Of a stretch of DNA of 64,000 nt, positions 23,901-37,600 are shown in pieces (within the stretch, counting starts at the first letter, position 1; each line of letters opens with the position of its first letter). The DNA lies in NCBI RefSeq assembly GCF_001640805.2, contig NC_066853.1, positions 18,995,242-19,059,241 of the forward strand. The letters are read 5' to 3'. The DNA comes from Lates calcarifer (taxonomy: Eukaryota; Chordata; Actinopteri; Centropomidae). The notes under the pieces are model-generated. The model worked only from the letters and a program-made list of their open reading frames with translations. It was not told the origin of the DNA and made no database searches. A program made the translations under genes and the position numbers.

Positions 23901-25408
23901 ACTTCTCCATATTCAGCCGTATTCAACTGTAGTCTACGCTACAAAAAGTTCAGTTGTGTCTTTAAAGCAGCATAAGCCCTTCTGGAATCTCTACCAGTGA
24001 CTAATAAATTGCAACAGCACCATTTTTTTCTGTATGGCTTTCAGTGGCCTGTGAGTGAAACAGATAATAAAGTTGCAAGTTCAAAATACAAGTGAAATGA
24101 GAAAATCCATCGGAAAATGGAGAAACACAATATAAAAACACATTTTTGTTGCTCATGGCAATCTGTCAGTTGAAAGTTGAAAATGGGAGTACCTGAAGAT
24201 GAAGATGGAAGTTTGGGCTTTGTTTTTCAAAGCTGAGAGGTAGCTAACTTGAAGGAACTAGCACTGACAGACAGTGACCACGTCGCATCACCACATATCT
24301 TCTGCTAAAAGTAGCACTTGGACACACAACAAATGGTACAGCCAATGGCTGGATAGCCAGTTGTCTGCCAACATGTACATTCTGTGCCTGCATGAGAGGA
24401 AATCACTAGCGGATTGTCTATATGTGTCCTCCATAAAACTCTGCAGAAAGATGAACAAAACAAACTAGCAAACCACCGTGATGAGTCTGATTAAAATCGT
24501 GTCATTTGGTCAGAGCACAGATTACAAATGTATCTGATAAAAGGTGGATCTGGCATCATAAAGTTTTGCTTTGTTATGTGTCAGCATGGTAAAAGGAAAG
24601 GTGTAATATGGAGCAACTTCACTAAATGCAAACACCAGCTGGCCTCAACTACAGTTCAAAATATTCAATCTGCCAGTGGCTGCTGGTGAGGACTGACTAC
24701 GGCCAGTCTTGCTGATCACGCAGCAAACACTACAATCATTCACACATGGCCTCATGGAACCCAGTGGTTTGATGTGTCAGAGCCCTGAAGCATGTAAAAG
24801 TAAGTTTTAAATCTCAGAAATCTCAGCACAGCAAGACAACAGGTCAAATCTCAACAGATGCAGTATATTCTGGTCATTTTATGTCATCACATATATTCCA
24901 CCTTTAGGCTGCTGCTGTCTTGCTTGTTTTGCTGTCAAGGGAAACCTCTGCTTAATGCCCTTGTGTGTGTGTTCATACGTGTGTGTGCTGTGATTCTCTG
25001 TCACTGGCTAAGCTTTCGTGGTGCATGTGTGTTAAGAGTGCACACTATGGGGAGTCAGCATACAGGCCCACTTCACGTGGTTCGGAAGGTGAAGGGCTAT
25101 TAGGGGAAAGGTGAGTGTGGGACTGCTGCTCTGGGTTACTCAGTAACTGGGGCTCTCTCCTTCCCCTTTCAGGCCTCTAGTGCTGTTTCTGCGCAACCAC
25201 CCCGACACCTCCCACCACACACACATACACGCACACTACAGCTGTATCACTGTGTTCTCTCCTCTTTCCTTCAGTTATTTCTGCACGAAAAAAAAAATTA
25301 AACAATACTCTATACTAGTCCTCATATTCATTTCCTTGTTGAAAAACCTGTGTATGAATGTGTATGAATAACCAAAACATTAACTTGGGTTATATATACA
25401 TATACATA
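20991..25408. other. Intergenic, no gene recognised
   Basis: Contains C-rich quadruplex-type runs at 22336-22404, poly-T tracts at about 22697-22711, 22957-22983 and 23455-23470, and short TG runs near 24961-24990. A block at about 23600-23760 with GGATGGATTAATGATGTCAG could be conserved noncoding DNA. I see no exon. Confidence 0.5.
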
Positions 25409-25869
25409 TAAGCTGTAATATGTAATTTTTAATTGTTTTTATTTTTTTATTTTTATTTTTTTTGCAATCTATGTTAGCATTAACAGCTGCTTACTTCACC
25501 TTGACCTTACTTGTCCAAGAAATGTGAGGTCAGCATCAAACCTGTGCTCAGATCGGCTGTCTCCAGCAGTGGAAAGTGATGCCGATATCAACTCTTTATT
25601 TTGCTTCTTTTCTACTACTGTAGTTAGCATATTAACTAGCTAGCCCCGGCCTGTCCCATCTCATAATACCACTTTGCGCTAGTGAGTCACTGTAGTGTCT
25701 AGTCTATCCACAGTCCAACATGAGAGGATGAAGTAGCGCTGCCAAGAGCGCATATTCTAATCTTGTTATGTAACGATTGCTGAAGCTTTTGGTAAGAAAA
25801 CAGCTCTTAAAGCTAACTTTATGTAGCAATGTAGCTATGTAGCAAAAACTTACATATAGCACCTTTAAA
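25409..25869. mobile_element. MITE-like nonautonomous DNA element
   Basis: The left end near 25409 reads AAGCTGTAATATGTAATTTT. The right end, read in reverse complement from 25869, gives AAAGGTGCTATATGTAAGTT, about 80% alike over 20 bp, so these are terminal inverted repeats. The interior of about 420 bp has no coding capacity. It includes words (GTTAGCATATTAAC, CTAGCTAGCCCCGG, GTAGCGCTGCC) that I associate with an abundant percomorph interspersed repeat. Target-site duplications are not clear. Confidence 0.6.
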
Positions 25870-28800
25870 AGTGTGAGAAGTTAAAGTTTTTCAACCAAAA
25901 CTGGCAACCTCAACAGTCCCAAAACTGCATTTTACACAGTGTACAGGACATTTTAGGCTTATACAGAAATGCCATTATTTGGAGAATGCTACTTGTTCTG
26001 AGGTGCTTCAAAGAAACGTATTGTTGAGCAATACTAAGTAACATTTTAAGCGAGAATGAACACAGCTGACGTGAAATAGAGACTACAAATCACTCATCTC
26101 ACCTGTTTACCATATACAAAGGGAGTGTAGTTGATCTGATGATGAGAAATGGATGCTCAACTTTAACACTACAGTGATGGAGTACAGATGCAGTGCGGAT
26201 GTTGCCACCTGTGACTGGATTGTAACCTCTTGCTGTTGCATCACCATCCAGGCATTATGGCTTCAAAACACAGCCGTGCATAACTGCAGCCATAGCTTGT
26301 GCTCATAGTTTGTTTACCGTCACTGAGCAGGGACACATGAAAGTGGGGGTGACTGGGTCTGTGGCCATGACCCTTGCAACAAGTACAACTCCTGTACATA
26401 TACTCCTGCATACATACACAAACACACACACCCACACACACACACACACACACATAACTCGGCCCTGTTCTTTTGCCTCAGGATGGGAGTCACGGGACTG
26501 TGCTTTGAAGAAGTGCACAGCCTGGCCGCATTCAGGCCAATGAGAGCGGAGACAGTGCCCTCTGTGTGAGTAATGATTGACAGCATGTTGGATTACTCAC
26601 AGAGGCATTAGTCATGGTGAATTTGTTACATGTCCTTGTTCTCTATTCTGTTAGTGTGAATAGGTCTGTCTGTCTGTCAGGTTCATGGATTTGGTCATGT
26701 GCTGGTGGCAAACTGATGATCTTTGAAAATTTTGGCTAAAAAGCATCTAAATGTTCTTTAAAAAGGAAAACAAAGTTGTTTGAATTGAATTGAATTAGTT
26801 CAAAGTATGAATTAATTATCACGGTAAACAATCAACAAGTAAATACATACCCCCTGACAGCCAGTAAATTCCATGAAATCTTAATCATATTCAAAAATCT
26901 CACTTTTGTGCTGATGACTTTGTAAAAGATTTCATGTTTATCCAGGGGGAAAAACCACAGCAAGCAAGAGATTTTACAGTGATGTCTAAAATCCAACAAC
27001 AACACAGGGCAAGTCTAGTCATTAGTGACACAATTTGGAAATTACTGAACGTGCTTGTGGTCAGGGCAGAGACTCTGTACAAAGTGTTCATACCAGCAAA
27101 AGCAAACATGTTTCTACTGGGAGGAAAAGCTTACACAATGAAGTATCAGAGCCACACGCAATACTGTACCAGCATTCTGGGGCACCATCGGGGGGTCCAA
27201 CCTTTTCCAACAGCGTGAGGGCAAAGCAGCTCCATCATTGGCTAATCTTTGGCCGGAGAGAGCCAGTCATCTCTGTGCGCTCCTCTCATCCCACAACTAT
27301 CCAAACACTGTGTTGTTAGCGTCTCTGATATGCTTTGTTTATCAGGCCACCTGGACATGCATCTGGTCAGCCAGGGAGTATGCCTGTCAATAGCAGTGTC
27401 AGATGGACGTGCATTAATAACTGTGTCTTATGTGTCAAAACCACAGGCAGCAAATGCTGATTTTTTAAAAATTATTATTTGTTGGTTTTGAAGTTTCTGA
27501 AGCCCCGAGCTGTGTTGAGTGCACAGAATGAAATGCTGATTAGGATGACGGGAACAGGAGAGAATCAGAAAAGAAAATTAATTACTGTGCACTTCTGTTT
27601 CAGGTCAATACTTCACAGTGTCTCCCTTCCTGTGCTAATAGACAAATTACATAATAGCCTCAAAAGAGAGGGAGGTGTGACATAAGGTAACCTCTCCAAA
27701 TAACAAAAGCAATGTGGAGAAATAATTATGAGTAGCTCTGATATGAGGCAGGAGATATTTCAGCTGCATAATGAGATGGATGACCATGTCCTGCGCTTGA
27801 AGCAATGAGCGCACAATACATGGAGAGCATGTTACGTAACTAATGTCTAATTTTTCTAATAGGGCCTAATAAAAGATATTAGTTGTGAGGGGGATGAGTG
27901 GCCTAATTAAAACCAAGAATTTGGCTGAGGTGGCAAAATCCAGAAACAAAGCTTTCTCTAAACATTGACTAAGACCACGATAACAACAATTACTTGATTT
28001 CCAGGGATATACACATCTCCTCTTGCAGGAAGTTTGTGTTCAGTGTTTAATAAGGGGGCAGGGGCATGATGCAACTGTCCATAATCTGTGAGTACAGCAC
28101 AGTTTGTGAAATGAAGAGCCTAATCAAACCAGATAACACATTAACATTGTACACCTTACTATGTTCTTACTTTGTAGTCTAGTGGCACAAAGTCCATTAT
28201 TCCATCACTGATTTCCTAACAACTTCCTATCAGACAGGACATTATCTGTGTGCAGGAAGATTACAGCTGGAAAGTAGAAGCAGGCATTTTGAGTCAACCA
28301 CAGTGTCCCTCATAAAGAACCATAGCAGTTGTGATAAAGATGTTGTTTTCAAAGCACAGTGTTCCAAATTCCCCCGAGGCTGCTGTTTTGTCACTTCATC
28401 TGACAAAACAGAGGTCAACAATTTGGATGTTTGTTGTTGTTGTTTCTTGACCTACTTGCTCTCTCTATATAATTTTTTAAAAAACTGTATTACTTCATTT
28501 TAAATATCCTGTGTTTAATATTTTTGCTATTCAGAGGGAGAATTATTAAAATGGAAGTTAACTGCAGTGGTAATTGATGTGGGATCTGCACAAAACAACA
28601 ACAACAATAACAAAAAACTGAATGAGCAACCTTATGTCAGCATTTATCATGTCATCAATCAGTTTCCCAGATGTATGCAGACGATACTGTTTAATTTGTA
28701 TCTGCATATTACTTCTGTTTCCACACAGTGACAATCTATAACTGAAAAGTTGGAAAAACTCATGGCATACCACAACATTTTCTAACTCTGAAAATATGCC

Positions 28801-31100
28801 TTTCCTCCAGGAGCCAATATATCAAACTTGAAAGTGAACAGTCAATCAAACTGGTCTTGTGCTTGATTACCATTCAAAACTGAGTTACGTATGTTAGATG
28901 AATGAATATACTTAGACTTGCTCAGAAATACTTCACTACTGTTCACATTGCAAATATGTTGGTTTATGTGCTACTTCATGAACAATACACATAAATAAGA
29001 AGATCAATGAAGCCAGGAAAACTTCATCACATCCATCCAGGCTCATAAAAAAATACTTGATGAAATCTTTCAGTGTTTCTTGTTAGGTTACTTGGTGTGC
29101 ACCTATGGGAAAGGCAAGTTTTCATGCTGGCATGTAGTGAGGCTTATCTCTCTATCACTGTAACAACACAATTGAAATTTGAATCTGTGTGTACACAGTG
29201 TACTTATTTTCTTAGGAAAATGCTGACTGAGCAACAGACTCGAGCTTAGCTCGTCCAGCATTTACCCTGAATTTATCCCTTTGTTAGGACAAAAAATAGT
29301 CTTAGTGCTGTACACTAGAACAGCATCACTATGTTGTGACACAAAGCGCTCACTCCTACTAGTTACCAAATCCTACTTTGAAGAGATGAGTCATTTCCAA
29401 GCGAGGACGCAATACACGACATTTCTAGGCAAAAACGTGGAGAAAAAGCAACATTGGTGCAGTAAGATGTGTGATTTCCACAGTGGCAGCACATTGGTTT
29501 GAGTCATTTTCCTCTCAAAGTTTTTGCTGAGGCAATAGATAAGACTCGCATTGTCAGCTGTGGATCCACATTTGCCACCAGCCACTGGAGTGCAAGGGGA
29601 GAGAAAACTCAATATTGCTGCTATTATCCTTTAACCCAGATTCCTGCTGGTCTCATGCTTCAGTGGGCAAAAGCCTGGTGACTGCTGTCATATGGAGCGA
29701 ATGATGGGATGAATGTTTGCCACCCTGCTCACCACTACCTGCCTCTAAGTGGTGACTCCATCACCTCTCACATCTGCTAACTCATTACATACAGCCACCA
29801 GTAGGAAAAAGCCCTCACGTTCTCAACTGTGGAGGCCCACATGTATTCGCACACAACTGATGTACAGCTGAGTTTCCGAAGGTGCGCCCTGTGTGTATTG
29901 TCACACAAGAACACTGTGTTGTTATTCAATAATCCTGCTTTTCAAACATCATTCCACTTTCTGCCAGAGTGCTGAGTAAAAACACTCAAGAATCCAGCTT
30001 GTATCAGACCTGAGCCAAGCAGAACTGGAAGAGAGAGCCGGTCTATTTAAAGGACTTACGAGTGCCGTCCAGATGCTGAACTTTGTGGTATTCCATTTAT
30101 TCCCAGTACTCAATGTCCTGGCCAATGATATCTGAGTAACATCCGGTGAGCTGGGGAAATCCTGGGACTCAGTGCTGGCAGTGCTGCCAAGATCAGGCCC
30201 GCTGCCATGAACCTTGATGTCAGATAGCAGAAATGAAATGCTGCCTCTCAGGCCTGAGACCATAAAAACAGACCAGATCAATATTCACTTTATCTTTACT
30301 CTTCCAGCTTTATTGAAGATTACATGGGCTAGGTGGTGTCAGATTTTCACTGATATGATATTACACGCTGTCCAATGCTGTGAAGTTTATTATTGAGAGA
30401 GATGAAAAACACTGTTGGGATCTACTGCACTGTATGAGCATTTAGAGAGAGCATGGACAAATCAGTCCTTTTGAAAAGCCTCTTTTTGGGTGTTGGTATT
30501 TGGGGCAGTTCATTTGAAGTGTCACTTCTAATAATTTTTGGATTCTGTAAATTTCAGTTGATGAAAGCTGAAGACTGTCTTCGGGAAACCAAAGCCTCAT
30601 TATGCATATCTTTCATTCAAAGGAGTATCCAAGTCAACACCAGAATTAACTATGGAAAAGTCGTCATAAAATGAAACATTACAGGACAAGAAGGTGTATT
30701 AGGTGCGCATGGTGGGAAAGTTTAGTTCACGTGTTGATCCATAAAAATGACTATGGAGTTTTAATGCTGTGGTAACAGTGAAGAAAAACATCCCCCCCCT
30801 CCTGACACACCATAATGGGTTTTAAATGGCCAAAAATTCATTTAAAGGTAGAATTTATGGTAAATGACTAAATCCAGTCTCATTATAGTCTTGTTTTCAC
30901 ATCTTAGTCAGCTTGGTAGACATTGTTTGAAAAGCCAAACGAGATGGTAAGACAGATTTTCCATTTTATCCCTGCAGCTCAAAACAGTGGAGATTAAAAT
31001 AAACATAACGTTTGTGCTGAAGCTTCTGAGGTTCCTCTTGGCATTGCGGCTGAATTTTTCCTGACCACTTTTAAGTGTGGAAAAATAAGACAAGCCTCTT
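25870..31100. other. Intergenic, with candidate conserved noncoding blocks
   Basis: Contains a CA microsatellite at 26418-26455. Non-repetitive blocks at about 27225-27440 and 27780-28000 are rich in homeobox-like TAAT/ATTA words. The remainder is AT-rich single-copy-looking DNA. No protein or RNA gene recognised. Confidence 0.5.
26418..26455 (+). repeat. (CA)n microsatellite
   Basis: An almost uninterrupted CA dinucleotide tract with a few CCC interruptions near its start. Confidence 0.9.
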
Positions 31101-31133
31101 TAATTCAGTGTATCCCCTTTGTTTTATATAATG

Positions 31134-31139
31134 TTTAAT
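31134..31139 (-). terminator. cog6: Candidate cog6 polyadenylation signal
   Basis: TTTAAT on the + strand is ATTAAA on the cog6 sense strand, about 390 nt past the stop codon. It is the variant hexamer, and no transcript evidence is available. Confidence 0.3.
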
Positions 31140-31527
31140 ATTTCCAATAAAAAGACACTGTTTTGTACAATTATGGAGCCCATCCAGGGTACGTGGTGAG
31201 AAAACAGACAGAAAGGAGACGATGTATGTGCTTTACAGAGAGAAAAACAAGTCAACTGCCTGCAGCAGTGAAAGTATAAGGATCATATACATGTAACGTT
31301 CCCTCCTCCTGGCACACAGAAGTCTCTATATACAGACATGTCTCTCTGAGGTCAGCGACCCACATCCCACATTTCCCACAAAGAACCCCACCTTAACAAC
31401 TACTTTTATATACATTTGTGTTATTATACTGTACAAATTACACAGCTCTTTAAATAACCTGCAGGCTGTCCAGTGCTGTGGCTCACCCGGTGTTTTTGAG
31501 ATCAACCAGGTGGGACAAAAGTGTCCC

Positions 31528-31671
31528 TCAGGACAACAAGGTCTGAACCTGCTGAGGGGATCTGGGCACCAGGTTCTCCGGATCTTTGTAGCTGTTAGCT
31601 GGGCTGGTCAGGGCTGTATAAACCTCTCCATAGGCTCTACACACCAGTTCTGTCGACTGACGGAAAATCTG
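31528..31671 (-). CDS. cog6: cog6 exon 19 (terminal)
   Basis: It encodes [20 protein letters not shown], then [20 protein letters not shown] and a TGA stop at 31528-31530, clearly the COG6 C-terminus. Three AG dinucleotides in a row could serve as acceptor: before 31675 (conserved frame G-GAG-CAG), before 31671 and before 31668. The start at 31671 is chosen only because it stays in frame with exon 18 as sequenced. The pyrimidine tract favours the AG before 31675. Confidence 0.85.
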   Translation of the reverse strand, partial: QIFRQSTELVCRAYGEVYTALTSPANSYKDPENLVPRSPQQVQTLLS

Positions 31672-34600
31672 CTCCCTGCACAAACAGATAAAACTCTTCA
31701 GATTTATATATTTAAAAAATAAAGCTACAGCAGTGAACAGGCTTTTTAAATTCCACCATTTCTAGCCTAAATCAGGCAAGCAGAGCTATATTATAATTAC
31801 TCACTGTTCAAAGGCTGAAATAAATCAGCCATGAGTAAGAATTTGTCCTAATTACTTTTTTTGTTCAGTGACCATTGTGTGCCCCTGCTGAGCAAAAACA
31901 AAGAGTGGCAGTATGTGGTGCACACTGCCATCTATGGATACATATTATAGCATTAATGCACAAGCATCAGGTGTCTGCCTCAGCAACACACACCACTTTA
32001 GCAAAGACTCTTTAAATGAGACAACTAGAACTGTATTCACTCTAATCAACAAGCCATCTTTAAACCATCTTAAACATGTCAAGTGTTTATCTAATTTTAT
32101 GGGCTTCTGGATCCAAAGATATAGATGTTGTAATTATGCAACCAAGATACATCTTTTGTTTTTCATCCAGATTTTTGATGATTTTTTGTGGAGCTGCAAT
32201 GATAAGTCAATTAACAGATTAGTCAATTGAAAGAAAATTAATCAGCAGCTATTTTAAAAAGGGATTAATTGTTTAGATCATACCACACATTTGATGGTTC
32301 CAAGATCTAAAATGTGAGAATTTGCTGCTTTGCTTGGTTTTACACTGTAGAAAATTGAATAATTTGGGGTTTTGGTTTGTTGAACGTACAAAACACGACA
32401 TCTGAGGATGTCACTTGGTGCTCTAAGACACTGTGACAGCCACTGTTTTCCGACACTTAATAAACCAAACTATTAATGGATTTTTTTTTTTTTTTTTAAA
32501 TCACATTTTATTCCAGCTGCAGCTTCTTTGTTGTTTACTTTTAGGTGAGACTGACTGATAAGTTCACTTGGAGCATTTAAAAAAAAAAAAAAAAAAAAAC
32601 CCACTAAACTAAAACTCTTGTTTTGCTTTTGATTTTATTTATCATTGTAGTTTTAAAGGATGTTTTTTTACTGTTCTGTCATAAAAACCTAAACATACTA
32701 AGTTAAGTGACAGATATAATGTGACTATCATTTGCAGTGGAGTATGAATGGATGATGTACTGGTTGGACAAGAGGAGCCCAGTGAGAGGATTCAAAGACA
32801 CAGTGGGAGCTCCTCCGTTGTATCCCACTCAGGCTCTTGGGATCCATATTTTTAATTGGCCCCACAGAGAACACAGAACTACAGCAGGGTGTATACCACC
32901 TTACTCAAAGTGCACTAATATGAAATTTGAAACAAAGGGAGCCTAAGAGTACATTCCCATTATTTGTGCACTCCAGGAGTATTTTCGGAGTGCTGGCGGG
33001 TGTTTTTGTGTGTTTCGGTGAGCAGAGAAGCAGACGTGAGAGATAGTGGGAGAGAGAGGAAAAAGACAAAGAGGAGGAATGATTTCAGGGAATGAGTGTG
33101 AGTGAGAAATGGACCAGAAGCTAATTAATGGCGTCCTGCCCATCAGTCCTCCCATGTCCATTAATAGGGAACATTAACCTGAGGTACAGAGTGCTCCTCA
33201 AGCCTGCTGCACTTCCCAGTAAACGTGACTCACAGAAAGAGCCCTCCAATGTAGCAGCTGGATTGAGCTAAAAGCATGTGCATTTTCTGATCAGTAAGAC
33301 AAATACAGGCAGTCTGAGCTGACCACACTCTCAATGTGTTGGTGGCTTTAACAATTTATCATCCAAACTCACTGTGCATTTAGTTGAGTGTTTTGTTTGG
33401 AATGCAGTAATGATCATATTACATCTCGGAAACTAATGAATGTTGAACATTATTAGGTCAATGCTCCCGTTCTATTTTTATCACTCTGAATATGCTCTTT
33501 ACCCAATTGAAACACGATGCAATGTGGTAAACATTTAACTCGAAGCCTGAATATTGCATATATGCAATTCTCTCCCTGAACAGAGAGTGCTACTCTTCTC
33601 ATTAGGGACAGGAACTCACTTGATGGCTTGCACTGAGCAGGAAGTTGAGCTGCGGCATCACAAGAGTGTCTGGTGACGACAGGTACCGATCAAACTGGAC
33701 CTGTTGTTTGTTGAGTCAACAGCAGGTGATGAGCCACAGCAACATATTACATATAATCAAGTAACAGTTTATTATTCCCACCAGGAAAATTTGCTTTATT
33801 TATACACATAATGTAACTCACCATTGCTGCTTTCACAGAAGAGCTGTCCATGCTGGGGAGGAGGGACAAAGGACCCTGAGACAGAAAAGTGAACATCAGC
33901 TTAGAATCCAACTCAAGGTCACAGTGTTTGAACAGCAACAATGTTGAATCTCACAACTGAACAAAGGTCAGTGACTATGGATCTTCATTAGTTCATGTCT
34001 GCACGCAGCACTGAAATGGTTTCTTCCTGTGTTATTTGTATACATCGTCCTCAGCAGATGCTAAAAATGGATGGAGGCAGGGGCACAGTGATGTCTGAAT
34101 GAGTGATGTCACCTCCTGTGTATCTAAAGGATAATTTCTTTTTCTTTGGTTTAAGAGGATGTTTATGAAAGATTTAATAGAAAAAAACACTGCATTTAGG
34201 CTAGAGCTGGAAAATATGTCTTAAGATCTGTATCATAATAAAATGTCACATTTATCTCAATAAGTACATGACACTTCCTTTCTTGTGCTGGCTTACTTTT
34301 TAAATGGCTGACTGGTTGGCTCTCTTTGATGTCATGGGTTGTAGCTATCCTCAATTTAATTATATGGGATTCAGACTATTCATACACTGAAAAGTGAAGA
34401 CAGTAAATTTTAGTCAGTAAGAAGATTCAGAATGGTTGTGATTTGATAACTTTGGTTTATAATTGAGCAGTAATTAACAGCACTGAAGGGATTTACTGTG
34501 AAAAAAAATCAAATCTAATCTTTCTTTTTTTTTGTTTTTTAGAAAACTGAACTCGGGCATGTGAATTTTTCTGAGCAAGAGAAATTCCCTCCCTAAAGCT

Positions 34601-37600
34601 TGATGACAACTAGACAGACTAAATACACGGCTGACTTTGTGAATACGACAGCAGGTACTTTTAAAGCAATTAGCTGACACTGATTATCTAGAATGACAAC
34701 ATTAAGTCAAGCTTAAATGCCTAAATTGCCAACATTAAAAGCAGCAAACAGAAGGCAGTGCAAGGGTCAAAGCAACTTTGCAGTGCCTGGAGTGATTTTA
34801 TGGGGATATGGGCACATTAACAAACATATGAGCCTACAAACTCATCTACTAGCTGCTAGCTGGTGAACAGTATTGTTTTAATCACTTTTTTCCCTTGTTT
34901 CTGACTTGATCATCTGATGTATCACAGAAAATTACAGGGATAAAAAAATGTTAAACAGATAGTGAAAGTAAACCTGAAAAGTCTAAAATAAACTTGGGGA
35001 TTGTTGTCAGCCGTTGACATCTGGGATGCTGTCAAGTGTAGACCGCCAGACTTAATCTTTTCAAACAGAAGACTATTTAAGGAAAACCCAAGACAGGCCA
35101 CCCTAGGAGAGAAGTAGTGTGCAGAAGAATGACGGTTCTTGATTGAGCTGCAGCAGCAGCAGCAGCAGCAGCAGGGTGTGGTGTGTCCTGACATGACCTG
35201 GGTTTTCAAGACTCACATGCTAAACCACAACTATGGGTCTCAGTTAGCCCAGTGGCAAAGTGTGTTACAAAGAGGGAGGAAGGCTCCGGGGCATCAGCTC
35301 TCTCATCTGCACAGGACACTTCTGCACAAGCTAATATATTCTAATAGAACATAATATGATCTGCCTCCCTCTGTCCTTTTCTCATCTGAAAGTCTGACAG
35401 AAATGCTATTATGTCCTAATAAAGACATTGGTCATGTGGTAACCATAGCAATAGGTATTGTAAAGCCTGAATAGGTGGTGTAAACAATACTATTAGAGCC
35501 TTTATGGTGTACAAAGAGGACCATTAGAGATGTGAAAAAATAAAAAAAAAAAAAAATCCACAGCTCTATAACTTAACGAGTGAATGCATGTGAAAATGTG
35601 GTTAAATGCTCCATGTGAGACCTGTTCAGCACTGTGCTGCTGGACACAGCTGTAGATATAACTCAGTCCGGCTCTGGTCAGCACGTAGGATGCCTGCTCG
35701 TTGATCAGAGTGTCAAGGTGAGCCTCGATCTAGAAAATGTGGGAGAGAGTGGCTTAAAATCCAGTCCAAGCCTGCATTATGAGCCAATGGTACTTGTGGT
35801 TAATGGAGAATCACTGTGCTATTGATAATGAAACTTCCACAGGAGCTCTTGTGGTTCTCAATTACAAAAGACAAGCTAAAAATAGAGGGCTAGATGGCGC
35901 ATTTGAGCATGAACAACAATACATGACGCACACCCTTCTATGAGACTGCAAATTAAATCTTTTTAATAAAAGATTTAGGCTCTATGGGTTTTAATGAAAG
36001 GAAAAAGAACAATTAACTGTTTTTAATGAACAATAAAGACAATGTGATGACTGTCAGCTGAGCATTTGTGTTGGATCACCTTAGTGTTTTTCTTGTCCCA
36101 TTGCCACTGAGGTGTGGTGTGTTATTATTAGATTTATGGCCTTGACTAATTGTAATTACATGTAAATAGATACTTAAAACTAATTCAATTGTCTGATTCA
36201 CCATTAGCTTTTTGATAATAGGTTACAATTAAAGCAAACCTGAAACTCCAGCATCTCGAGCCTCTTGTCAGTGAACTCAAAGAGAGCCAGCGTTGTCTTC
36301 ATGACATACAGTGAGTTGACCATGTAGGTAGCCATGTCAGCTGTGCCGAGATTACTGGCTGACACAGTGCACAACTGTAGGAGAGGATCTAAGATGCAAG
36401 ACAGCACCTGGGAGAGACAATGTGAGACAGAGCCTTAAGAGATGAGTGAATTGAACTGGATTTTGTGAACAACAACAGATATTTACACATTTATAGCTCA
36501 TTGATTTATAGATTTAACCGAAACAGAATCACAATTTCTCTCAATTTGATCTTATTTTGGAAATGTGTGTTTACCTGAGCAAAGTCAGCCTGACGGGCAT
36601 CCAGAGGAACCACTGAGGAGTCATGGGAGGCCAGCACCTCCCTGAGGAGGGACAGCGTCTGAGTGAGGGAGGCTGTAGGTCCAAGATCTGCAGGTGGCAG
36701 CTCCACCTGTCCAGGCAGTCAAGGCAGTAAGAAGACAAGGCAAAGCACAGCAGAGAGAGAAAAAGAGCAAAGTTATTCTTGCAGAGATTAGTTGTGTGTG
36801 GCCTTCACAAAGAAAAGTGGTCCTCACAACATTATCAAAGCTTTACACATCCCTAATGAGCAGCATGATGGACTGAATATACAACTGCTCCCTGCTGCTA
36901 CTCTGAGCCTCCGCTTGTTCAGAGTCAGTAGAGCTTTTTAATGAAGAGGGGTTTGATTTTGTTGGCCTCTGGATATACAACACAGAACTGAGCCCGGCCA
37001 CCTTTGTCCACCTAATAGAGCAAATTATGAGAAGGCTGTGTTCCTGGCATTAGCTGGAATTGACACCAAAACCCTGAGGGCTTCAAATTTGATTAACACC
37101 AAGCTACAGGGATAATTCTTGTAACTGCTATTGATCAGTAAACAGCAAGCATGTAATGTGGAAGAGCTCCTGCTCGTGCTGAGGTATATTTGGATGCCAA
37201 TTTAACTAAACAGTAACAAGTCTGGTGTTTTTTGGCAGCTAGCGCCATTTCAATGCTGTGGCCAGCAGGCCGAAACTGTTTACAAGTGTAAGTGCCTCAG
37301 AAATAGCCTTGTTGTCTTTGAGGGTTTAAACGCAGAGTCGAAATACACAGTGTGTGTCCACAGGGTACAATACTGAACTTCTGCACTGTCATTTAAGCCT
37401 TTTTATGAAAGAACATTGCAAACCTACTCTATTTTAAAATCAAGGCTGACTCGTCTTCTATCTCCTTCCTTAGGTGATAGTATTGTTTGCACACAGTAAC
37501 TTTCATGTGATCTTCTTTTGTTTATGTGGTAAATGACATCAGGAGGACAGCAGAGAATATTCAAATAAAAATCCTCCTAAAAATCCTCAGATTGTACCTT

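Noticed and set aside
35231..35262. tRNA-derived SINE suspected from TTAGCCCAGTGG (A-box-like)
   Set aside because: The A-box fits but no B-box (GGTTCGANTCC type) follows at the right distance, and no tRNA cloverleaf can be drawn.
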